A stretch of DNA of 64,000 nucleotides from Marinilabiliaceae bacterium JC040. GTDB lineage: Bacteria; Bacteroidota; Bacteroidia; Bacteroidales; Marinifilaceae. The stretch covers positions 124,001 through 188,000 of the forward strand of contig SNAP01000003.1 of assembly GCA_022496785.1 (NCBI GenBank), in the 5' to 3' direction. A program made the translations under genes and the position numbers. This document shows, in pieces, positions 19,497 through 26,578 of this stretch. Every line of letters begins with the position of its first letter. Positions within the stretch are counted from its first letter, which is position 1. The notes below the pieces were generated by a model. It was not told the DNA's origin, did no database searches, and saw only the letters and a program-made list of their open reading frames with translations.

Positions 19497-19524
19497 AGTG
19501 ATATCTCATAATAATTAAAAACTA

Positions 19525-20364
19525 TTATTCTGTAAATTTTAAACTAAGCTTAGTTGAATTTGCTACAGTAACCTCTACATTTTCTTTCATAATAGGCGTT
19601 AATTCATTATACTCAACTTTTACAGAATAAGTACCAGCTTTCAAACCTAAAACAACAAATTTCCCCTCATCATTAGTTAAAGCAGTAGTATAAACCTCTC
19701 CATCAGAAAGAATAGAAACAACAGCACCTTTAACTGCTTTGTCTGCACTATCAACAACACTGCCCTCAACTGTACCTGTAGTTGAAACATTTGAAGCTTT
19801 AATAACAGGAACAAAATTAAAACCGTTTATACCTTCAGGACTAGAAGGATCTCCTTTAGCTTTAAAAGAATTATTTACATCAAAATCCAATAGTAATTCT
19901 GTTGTTAAACCACCTTTAACTTTTATTGAAGGGTCAATAAAAATTTTAATACCAGTCTGAGCTCCACTAGGAACTTTTAAATCATACTTTTTTCCATCTT
20001 TCAAAATAATTTCAGCATCGGCAACATATAATCTAATAAGATCATAATCACCAACTGGAACTTCTAAATCTACTAAAGTTTCAGTAACACCATTCGTTAA
20101 TTCAAGTAAATTAAATTTACTACTTTCTTCACTTAATACAATAAAAGGATTTTCATCTGTTTTTGATGAATTTCTAACTTCTATTTTATTAATTGTTACA
20201 TTAGCTTCAGAAACTAAATCTGAAGGAAATGGAGCATCTGTTAATTTTAAAGATAATTTTCCAACTGATGAAGTATCATCATCACTACATGAATTAACAG
20301 AAAACAGCAATACTGCACATGCCATTACAGTAATTAAATAATTAAATCGTTTCATAAATTTCAT
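19525..20364 (-). CDS. DUF4382 lipoprotein with C-terminal carboxypeptidase-regulatory-like domain
   Basis: The open frame begins at 20430, but the sensible start is MKFMKRFNYL (20364) or MKRFNYL (20355), which give a lipoprotein signal peptide ending VNSC. Residues after the lipobox, GKLSLKLTDAPFPSDLVSEA then VTINKIEVR, match the DUF4382 domain, which continues to about residue 190 (mature GINGFNFVPVIKAS). The last ~80 residues (GTVEGSVVDSADKAVKGAVV to KLSLKFTE) are a CarboxypepD_reg-like beta-sandwich. Both are extracellular domains without enzymatic motifs. Single gene with its own terminator. Confidence 0.82.
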   Translation of the reverse strand: MKFMKRFNYLITVMACAVLLFSVNSCSDDDTSSVGKLSLKLTDAPFPSDLVSEANVTINKIEVRNSSKTDENPFIVLSEESSKFNLLELTNGVTETLVDLEVPVGDYDLIRLYVADAEIILKDGKKYDLKVPSGAQTGIKIFIDPSIKVKGGLTTELLLDFDVNNSFKAKGDPSSPEGINGFNFVPVIKASNVSTTGTVEGSVVDSADKAVKGAVVSILSDGEVYTTALTNDEGKFVVLGLKAGTYSVKVEYNELTPIMKENVEVTVANSTKLSLKFTE

Positions 20365-20540
20365 AGGTTTTATCGATTTTATAAATAAACTTATTGAACA
20401 AATATATAATAAAAATACGTAAATATGCACTTTTCTTGGACTAATGTCACATTTTCATAGACTAAAAACATAAAAACCATAATACTAATATCTAATGATT
20501 TATTGTTCAATTATTATAAATTACTATTTTTACATAAAAA

Positions 20541-21701
20541 ATGAAAAATATGAAATTCAAATTACTTCTAATACTCATACTTGCATCTATAAGTGTTTAT
20601 GGACAAGATTCAAAAGCTGATTGCTTTTTAAAATATAAAAGTGATAGCATATTAAAATGTCAAAAGGATTCTACCCTTTCACTACTATTCATTGGAGATG
20701 TAATGGGTCATAAAAGTCAAATAAAAGCAGCATACAATAAAAAAACAAAGCAATACAATTATACCAATGTATTTAAACACGTATCTCCAATATTCAAAAG
20801 TGTAGATTATACAATTGCAAATCTAGAAGTCACACTAGCAGGTAAACCATATAATGGATATCCAGCTTTTTCATCTCCAGATGCATTAATCACAGCATGC
20901 AAATCAAGTGGAATAAGCATTTTAACAACAGCAAATAATCATTCTTGCGACAGAGGTAAAAGAGGATTATTAAGAACGATCAAAGTACTCGACTCTTTAA
21001 AAATTCCCCACACAGGAACATTTAAGAATGCCGAAGAAAGAAGAAATAAGAATCTATTAATAATTGAAAAGAACAATATAAAAGTAGGAATACTAAACTA
21101 CACATACGGAACAAATGGAATAAAAGTTCGTAAACCTACAATTGTAAATCTTATAGACACAGCAATTATATCAAAGGACATAAAAGATAGTAAAATCCAA
21201 AATCTTGATAAATTAATAGTATCAATACATTGGGGAATAGAATATAAAACTACACCTAATAAAAATCAAAAGGATTTAGCAAAATTCATGTTCAATAAAG
21301 GAGTCGACATAATAATAGGTTCACATCCTCACGTACTACAAAGGATGGAATATCACCCTGAAAAAATTAATGAAAAAGAGAAATTAATAGTATACTCTTT
21401 AGGTAATTTTGTTTCTAATCAGAGAACAAGTCCACGCGATGGTGGAGCAATGCTTAAATTCACATTAAAAAAAGAAAATAACAAAACTTCGATTTCTGAT
21501 TGTGGCTACTATCTTACTTGGGTTAATAAACCAAAGATTGAAGGTAAAACTACATTTGAAGTACTTCCATGTTATAAATATGAATTAGATAGTTTACCTA
21601 AAATTTCCAAATTCTCTCAAAAAAAGATGAAGATATATATTAATAAATCTAGAAAACTATACAAAGAACAGAATATCAATATTAAAGAAATAATAAAATA
21701 A
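20541..21701 (+). CDS. CapA-family (PGA_cap) metallophosphatase-like protein
   Basis: 386 aa with a signal peptide ending SISVYGQ; Met4 (20550) is an equally good start and leaves more room after the TATTTTTA element at 20525-20532. The core has LLFIGDVMGHKSQI, YTIANLEVTLAGKP, TTANNHSCDRGKRGL, SIHWGIEY and IIGSHPHVLQRMEY, the Asp/Asn/His series of the calcineurin-like fold in poly-gamma-glutamate capsule protein CapA. In Bacteroidota these stand-alone exported CapA homologues are of uncertain role. The next gene starts 27 bp downstream and is probably co-transcribed. Confidence 0.87.
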   Translation: MKNMKFKLLLILILASISVYGQDSKADCFLKYKSDSILKCQKDSTLSLLFIGDVMGHKSQIKAAYNKKTKQYNYTNVFKHVSPIFKSVDYTIANLEVTLAGKPYNGYPAFSSPDALITACKSSGISILTTANNHSCDRGKRGLLRTIKVLDSLKIPHTGTFKNAEERRNKNLLIIEKNNIKVGILNYTYGTNGIKVRKPTIVNLIDTAIISKDIKDSKIQNLDKLIVSIHWGIEYKTTPNKNQKDLAKFMFNKGVDIIIGSHPHVLQRMEYHPEKINEKEKLIVYSLGNFVSNQRTSPRDGGAMLKFTLKKENNKTSISDCGYYLTWVNKPKIEGKTTFEVLPCYKYELDSLPKISKFSQKKMKIYINKSRKLYKEQNINIKEIIK

Positions 21702-21728
21702 TTTAGACTTCATTTAAAGAGAATAAAT

Positions 21729-22316
21729 ATGAAAAGAATATTATTAGCATTAATTATAATCATTGTATCTTTAGAACCCTCTTTTTCTCAGAAAATTAAA
21801 TTAGAAAAGATTTCACAAGCAGCAATTAAACTAACAAAAGAGAAAGTCAGTTACGATCCCACTTATTATAAAATTGCATATCCTAATGGAGACATACCAA
21901 AAAACAAAGGTGTATGTACTGACGTAATTATTAGAACATATAGACAATTAGGAATCGATTTACAAAAAGAAGTACATGAGGATATGAAAAGAAATTTTCA
22001 TAAATACCCTAAATATTGGGGTTTAAAACATCCAGACACAAATATTGATCATAGAAGAGTTCCTAATTTGATGACCTTTTTTACAAGATATGGAAAGAAA
22101 CTAAAGAATTCTAAAAAAGCAAGTGATTACAAACCTGGAGAAATTGTATGCTGGAATTTAGGACAAGGAATTACTCACATCGGAATTGTCATTAATAAAA
22201 AATCAAATGATGGTAAAAGATATTTAATAGTTCATAATATTGGAAACGGTCAAGAGATTTCAGATTGCTTATTTAGTTACACAATAACAGGACATTACCT
22301 ATATAATAAAAACTAA
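21729..22316 (+). CDS. Exported DUF1287 protein
   Basis: 195 aa with a signal peptide ending LEPSFSQ. The protein has the DUF1287 signatures YDPTYYKIAYPNGDIP, GVCTDVIIRTYRQLGIDLQ, HPDTNIDHRRVPNL and GITHIGIV. The Cys in GVCTDV and the His in THIGIV are arranged like the Cys/His of NlpC/P60-type papain folds, so a cell-wall amidase or peptidase role is plausible but unproven. It lies 27 bp after the CapA-like gene, likely one operon concerned with the cell envelope. Confidence 0.85.
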   Translation: MKRILLALIIIIVSLEPSFSQKIKLEKISQAAIKLTKEKVSYDPTYYKIAYPNGDIPKNKGVCTDVIIRTYRQLGIDLQKEVHEDMKRNFHKYPKYWGLKHPDTNIDHRRVPNLMTFFTRYGKKLKNSKKASDYKPGEIVCWNLGQGITHIGIVINKKSNDGKRYLIVHNIGNGQEISDCLFSYTITGHYLYNKN

Positions 22317-22498
22317 ACAAGTATAAAATCTATTCAATATAAACATAAAACACTAGATATCAACAGGATAATAAAATCAACCTAAACAATAAACTTCATT
22401 TAAAATTTCTGTAATAGATCTATTTTACTATTTTTGCCAAAAATAAATATAAAAATTCATTACTGAAATATCATTTCATTAGAATTTAAAGCAAGCAT

Positions 22499-23788
22499 AT
22501 GCTAAATAGAAAAATAAAGACAAACAAGTTTATTGCAAATTTATCTAGTATCTACACGAACAATATCATTGGTAAAAAATTTCTTCCATTGGTATATAAA
22601 TTATCTTTATATGTTCATATCTTTTGCATAAGTTTTCCTGGCACAAACAACCCATTTAAAAAATATTCATTAGCAATATTCATTATAAGTGGATTCATGC
22701 AAATACTGATAAATAGAACATGGAAAAATTTTAATTGGAGGGAAAGTAATTGGTATTTAATACTTATACCTATCTTTTATTTATTAGGATTTATCTATTT
22801 ACCATGGGATAGTAATATTGACAGACTACTATGGGTTCAAGAACGTAAACTTGCCCTCTTTTTTGTTCCTTTAGTGATACTTTTTGTAGGGCTTCGATCT
22901 TTTAATCTTAAAAGAATTTGTCAAATATTGATTCTGGGAACATTATATTCAATAATATCAGTAATAATTCTTCAATATCAACAAGATTCTCTTCATATAA
23001 AGAACTTTTTCACACTCTTTAATCATGTAAGAGCTAATAGCTATAGTCATCATGTACCATTTAATTTACTCTTAAATTTCTCCTTTGTATCTTCAATTTA
23101 CTTACTTACAAAAGTAAAACGTAAGAAAATATACGAAATTCTTTTCTATATCTTAACAATACTTGTGACTTCAACTTTCTTACTAAATACAGAAGGAAGA
23201 ATTGGTTTACTCACTTATGCTATATCATTAATCGTAATTTCTATATTCTATATTGGTAGATATAAACTATGGTTAGGGATTATATCATTTATAATAGTAG
23301 GAAGTGTAGGTACAATAATATTTATGAATCATCCACGAGTTAAAAGAATAAAATCGAATAAAATAAGTACTGTAGATAAAGCTGGACAACTACCAAGAAT
23401 ATTCATTTGGGGACAATCGTGGGAAATGATACAAGAACGTCCAATTTTAGGATACGGTATTGGTGATGCACAAACCGAATTAAATAGACGATACAGTAAG
23501 CATAACTATAATGCTGGAGTAAGTAATAATTTTCATTCACACGATCAATTTCTACAAGGTTGGACTCAGTTTGGCATAATTGGATTATTATTTTCTCTTT
23601 ATATACTTTTATATCCAATATTCTTCTATATAAAAAGAAAAAGAAACGAACTAATACTATTTATGGGAATTTGTTTATTCATTGCTAATATCACAGAACC
23701 CCTTCTTCAAGTTGCATTTGGAATATATCCTTTTTGCTTAGTTCTATTTATAATGTTTTGTAAGGGAAACATTAAAAGTGAAGAATAA
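22499..23788 (+). CDS. O-antigen ligase / Wzy-like polymerase (WaaL family)
   Basis: 429 aa with about 11-12 membrane helices. The Wzy_C region (about residues 230-400) includes LLNTEGRIGLLTYAISLIVI, the large periplasmic loop with GQSWEMIQERPILGYGIGDA, and NNFHSHDQFLQGWTQFGIIGL, in which the NFHSHD...Q motif is characteristic of O-antigen ligases. It probably transfers a glycan chain to lipid A-core or another acceptor in the periplasm. No glycosyltransferase cluster surrounds it. Confidence 0.87.
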   Translation: MLNRKIKTNKFIANLSSIYTNNIIGKKFLPLVYKLSLYVHIFCISFPGTNNPFKKYSLAIFIISGFMQILINRTWKNFNWRESNWYLILIPIFYLLGFIYLPWDSNIDRLLWVQERKLALFFVPLVILFVGLRSFNLKRICQILILGTLYSIISVIILQYQQDSLHIKNFFTLFNHVRANSYSHHVPFNLLLNFSFVSSIYLLTKVKRKKIYEILFYILTILVTSTFLLNTEGRIGLLTYAISLIVISIFYIGRYKLWLGIISFIIVGSVGTIIFMNHPRVKRIKSNKISTVDKAGQLPRIFIWGQSWEMIQERPILGYGIGDAQTELNRRYSKHNYNAGVSNNFHSHDQFLQGWTQFGIIGLLFSLYILLYPIFFYIKRKRNELILFMGICLFIANITEPLLQVAFGIYPFCLVLFIMFCKGNIKSEE

Positions 23789-23815
23789 ATATATCAATAA
23801 TAATTTAATAGATAT

Positions 23816-23922
23816 AAAAAACCCCTCTATACGCTTATAGAGGGGTTTAATATTTACTAAACTAAAATAACTCAAATACTAAATGTTAGTATCTAAATAA
23901 AACTATTCTTATTGAATTGCTT
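23816..23922 (-). ncRNA. Candidate small RNA B of a three-member family
   Basis: Lies between the convergent waaL-like and alaX-like genes, on the minus strand. A TACTTTTG element (complement of 23928-23935) with TTG 19 bp upstream forms a good Bacteroidota promoter. The predicted transcript has hairpin 1 (AATTC/GAATAG region), hairpin 2 (ATACTAA/TTAGTAT) and a U-rich linker. It ends in a terminator at 23819-23848: a 13-bp stem closed by the tetraloop AGCG (read on the minus strand) with six Ts. Sequence and order match the loci at 19222-19366 and 26378-26487. The hairpin also serves as a terminator for the + strand gene. Confidence 0.65.
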
Positions 23923-23927
23923 CATTT

Positions 23928-23957
23928 CAAAAGTATTAGTTTTTGTTTTAAAAACAA
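23928..23957 (-). promoter_or_regulatory. Promoter of small RNA B
   Basis: On the minus strand TTG, 19 bases, TACTTTTG: a complete -33/-7 pair. Start of transcription is expected around 23921-23923. Confidence 0.55.
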
Positions 23958-24080
23958 CAATAATAGTAAAATTTAACAGTCTTTTATAAATCAAATATAT
24001 TTTGAAAATATTCTTTAACATCCTTATCTACTGTTAACAGCTTTAAGTATTGTTAATTTATAAACACTTTTAGTGAGATA

Positions 24081-24788
24081 TTATAGAATAGAATATGATA
24101 TTTTAGTTCTTCCCTTTTTAGATTTAATTTTTCTAATTATAATCTTTCCAATTTCAGATGAATAATTTACATGTGTACCGCCACACCCACAAGGTTTAAA
24201 ACCTAAGAAGTTAACAAATCTTGGTGTTTTTCCAGCAGGTGCATTTATATTAATTTTATCTACATTACAACATGATGTATTAATTTCCACTGGTAAATTC
24301 AAGTTAACTAGAATATTAACTTTATCTTCTAATATCGAAATTAAATCATTAGTATTTTCTACAACTCCATCATATTCAACATATGGACCTTCTGAAAAAT
24401 GGAATCCTTTCATTGGAATTAAAGAATTGATTTTCAACTCAGATATAGCACAATCAATAAGGTGACCTGCTGAATGTAATCTTGAATTTAAAACCCTTCT
24501 TGCTTTATTTATACATAATGAAACTGTATCACCTTCAGATAATTCTTCATTAATAAATCTTCCAAAATGCCAAACAGTACCTTTTTCATCTAATCTCACT
24601 GATTCAACTATAAAACTATTTGTTCCAGAAACAATCTCACCTAAATCATAAGGCTGACCTCCTCCTTGCGGGTAAAATATTGTTTTATCTAAAATTACAG
24701 CTATACCGTTCTCTGTATTTTCTACACTAGATACTTTAGCATCAATCTCAAATAGGTAAGTATCACTTAAATATACTAATTCAGTCAT
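24081..24788 (-). CDS. alaX: AlaX-like alanyl-tRNA editing protein
   Basis: 235 aa. The N-terminal part has FYPQGGGQPYDLGE and the editing core has RLHSAGHLIDCA (HxxxH zinc ligands), continuing to GCGGTHVNYSSEIGKI, which supplies the second Cys/His pair. This is the free-standing editing domain related to AlaRS (AlaX), which hydrolyses mis-acylated Ser- or Gly-tRNA(Ala). It overlaps the threonine aldolase gene by 8 bp, so translation is coupled. Aldolase makes glycine from threonine, so pairing with a Gly/Ser-tRNA(Ala) proof-reader is metabolically sensible (inference). Confidence 0.88.
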   Translation of the reverse strand: MTELVYLSDTYLFEIDAKVSSVENTENGIAVILDKTIFYPQGGGQPYDLGEIVSGTNSFIVESVRLDEKGTVWHFGRFINEELSEGDTVSLCINKARRVLNSRLHSAGHLIDCAISELKINSLIPMKGFHFSEGPYVEYDGVVENTNDLISILEDKVNILVNLNLPVEINTSCCNVDKININAPAGKTPRFVNFLGFKPCGCGGTHVNYSSEIGKIIIRKIKSKKGRTKISYSIL

Positions 24789-25812
24789 TATTTAAAGTTT
24801 TAATTAATAAACATATAAAATCATCAATATCTTTTTCTTCAGTATCGAAACCACACATAAATCTAACCAATGATTCTTTCTCATTCCATAAAAGAAAAGG
24901 GGTCTCATTTTTAATTACATCAACATATTCTATTGGTAAATAAGCAAATACAACATTTGTTTCAACTTCCTGCTTAATGGTTATCTTAGGTATATTCATC
25001 AATCTATCTTTTAGCAAAGAAGCCATTTTATTTGAATGTCTTGCATTTTCTAACCATAAATCATCATGAAATAATTCATCAAATTGTACAGCAATAAATC
25101 TCATTTTAGAAGCTAATTGCATTCCCTGTTTTCTTAGATATTTAAAATTCTTCAATAACGAATTATCTTTAAATATTATAGCATCACCAAAAAGCATCCC
25201 ATTTTTTGTTCCACCAAAAGAGAGAACATCCACACCTAAATCAAATGAAATTTCTTTTAATGTTAAGTTCATGCTTGCAGATGCATTAGAAAGTCTTGCT
25301 CCATCCATATGCAATAACATATTATTTTCATGAGCAAAATTAGCTATACTATTAATTTCCTCAAGTGAGTATAAGGTTCCTAATTCTGTCGGTTGAGATA
25401 TAGAAATAACTTTTGGTTGAGGACAGTGTTGGTTTCCAAACTTATACGAAATACTATTTAAATCATTAATAGAAATTTTTCCATTTATAGTTTTAATAGT
25501 GATAAAATGACAACCTGTGAACCTCTCTACTGCACCACATTCATCAAAATATAAATGTGCAGTTTCAGCACAAATAATAGCATTATAAGAATCTGTAATA
25601 GTTCTTATACTTAAAACATTTGCAGCAGTCCCATTAAAAACAAAACGCACACCAACATTTTCTCCAAAATATTTTTTAAAGGTATGCACTGCATGTTCGG
25701 TATATTCATCTTCACCATATGCATAAGTATGAAGATTATTTGCATTTGCAATAGCTTCAATTATTCGAGAATGAGCACCTGAATAATTATCACTTCCAAA
25801 ACATCTTTTCAT
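24781..25812 (-). CDS. ltaE: Low-specificity L-threonine aldolase
   Basis: 343 aa, PLP fold type I. FNGTAANVLSI binds cofactor phosphate, LLHMDGARLSNAS holds the Asp and Arg that contact PLP, and VDVLSFGGTKNGML carries the Schiff-base Lys. The start MKRCFGSDNYSGAHSRIIEAI matches family N-termini. The enzyme splits L-threonine (or allo-threonine) to glycine and acetaldehyde. It is the first gene of an operon with alaX and diverges from an Lrp-type regulator across a 131-bp region with an inverted repeat. Confidence 0.9.
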   Translation of the reverse strand: MKRCFGSDNYSGAHSRIIEAIANANNLHTYAYGEDEYTEHAVHTFKKYFGENVGVRFVFNGTAANVLSIRTITDSYNAIICAETAHLYFDECGAVERFTGCHFITIKTINGKISINDLNSISYKFGNQHCPQPKVISISQPTELGTLYSLEEINSIANFAHENNMLLHMDGARLSNASASMNLTLKEISFDLGVDVLSFGGTKNGMLFGDAIIFKDNSLLKNFKYLRKQGMQLASKMRFIAVQFDELFHDDLWLENARHSNKMASLLKDRLMNIPKITIKQEVETNVVFAYLPIEYVDVIKNETPFLLWNEKESLVRFMCGFDTEEKDIDDFICLLIKTLNND

Positions 25813-25887
25813 TGTGATTATCTTTTATTAATTTTACAAGTACAAAGGTGAGTAAGTATTCTCTATCTCTGAAACAAGATTTAGTGA

Positions 25888-25906
25888 ATTGAAAATGAAT
25901 TTCAAT
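25888..25906. promoter_or_regulatory. Inverted repeat, possible Lrp operator
   Basis: ATTGAAA-N5-TTTCAAT, a perfect 7+7 palindrome, lies in the divergent region between the aldolase operon and the lrp-like gene. A TATCTTTA -7 element for the + strand gene lies 7 bp downstream (25913-25920), and TTG within the left arm could act as its -33. This position suits auto- or cross-repression. Binding is inferred. Confidence 0.45.
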
Positions 25907-25943
25907 AAGATTTATCTTTATAATTATAAAAACAATAAAATCT

Positions 25944-26369
25944 ATGGTTGACAATATAGACATAAGAATTCTTGATATTCTAGAAACCAATTCAAGATTA
26001 TCTTACGCTGCAATTGGAAGAATGGTTAATTTGTCAACGTCGGCAACAAGGGAAAGAATTATAAGACTTGAAGAGAATAAAATAATTAAATCCTATAGTA
26101 TTAAAATTGATAATGCCTTAATAGGTAAAGATATTGAAACTATAATATTAATGACAGCACGCCCAGGCAAATTAAAAATATTAACAAAAAAACTTTTTGA
26201 AGCAACTGAAGTAAAAGAAGTACTTAGTGTTATGGGAAGATACAATCTACATATAAAAGCAATATTCAATAATACTAAACACATGCAAGAATTTCTTGAA
26301 AGTTTTATCCCTTACGGAGAAAGTACAACTTTAGTAACTACTGAAATACCTATTTCGAGATTAGATTAA
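25944..26369 (+). CDS. Lrp/AsnC-family transcriptional regulator
   Basis: 141 aa. The N-terminal winged helix-turn-helix runs DNIDIRILDILETNSRLSYA and AAIGRMVNLSTSATRERIIRLEE. The C-terminal part is an AsnC/RAM ligand-binding domain, though the usual GxxD/E region is altered (VMGRYNLHIKAIFNN). Given its divergent placement it probably controls the threonine aldolase/alaX operon in response to an amino acid. Length is normal for the family (140-160 aa). Confidence 0.88.
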   Translation: MVDNIDIRILDILETNSRLSYAAIGRMVNLSTSATRERIIRLEENKIIKSYSIKIDNALIGKDIETIILMTARPGKLKILTKKLFEATEVKEVLSVMGRYNLHIKAIFNNTKHMQEFLESFIPYGESTTLVTTEIPISRLD

Positions 26370-26377
26370 TAATAGAT

Positions 26378-26487
26378 AAAAACATCCCCCGATTATACGC
26401 TTATAATCAGGGGGATATATTTAACTAAAACAACTTGAATACTCAATGAAAGTATTCAAAATGAAAAAACCATTCTACTGAATTGTT
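26378..26487 (-). ncRNA. Candidate small RNA C of a three-member family
   Basis: Between the lrp-like gene and the convergent PLD-like gene, on the minus strand. A TATATTTG element (complement of 26493-26500) is followed by hairpin 1 (AATTC-AGTA-GAAT), hairpin 2 (GAATACT/AGTATTC), the U-rich segment GTTGTTTTAGTT and a terminator at 26384-26416. The terminator has a 14-bp stem with one bulge, the same AGCG apical loop as copy B, and TTTTT after it. The alignment with B is close to base for base over about 80 nt. Confidence 0.65.
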
Positions 26488-26578
26488 TAGTTCAAATATA
26501 TACTTAATAGTTAAATATATAACACACGGATTATATTTTAACTATTCTTTATACAATAATTATGAATTCGTAAAAAAT

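Larger units (their letters stand above)
19154..19524 (-). other. 371-bp intergenic region holding small RNA A and two terminators
   Basis: No ORF of substance. Reading on the minus strand, it holds the terminator of the DUF4382 gene (19465-19496), a TATATTTG promoter element (19372-19379), the small RNA A core and that RNA's terminator (19222-19266). Beyond it lies the 5' region of the metallopeptidase lipoprotein gene. Confidence 0.6.
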
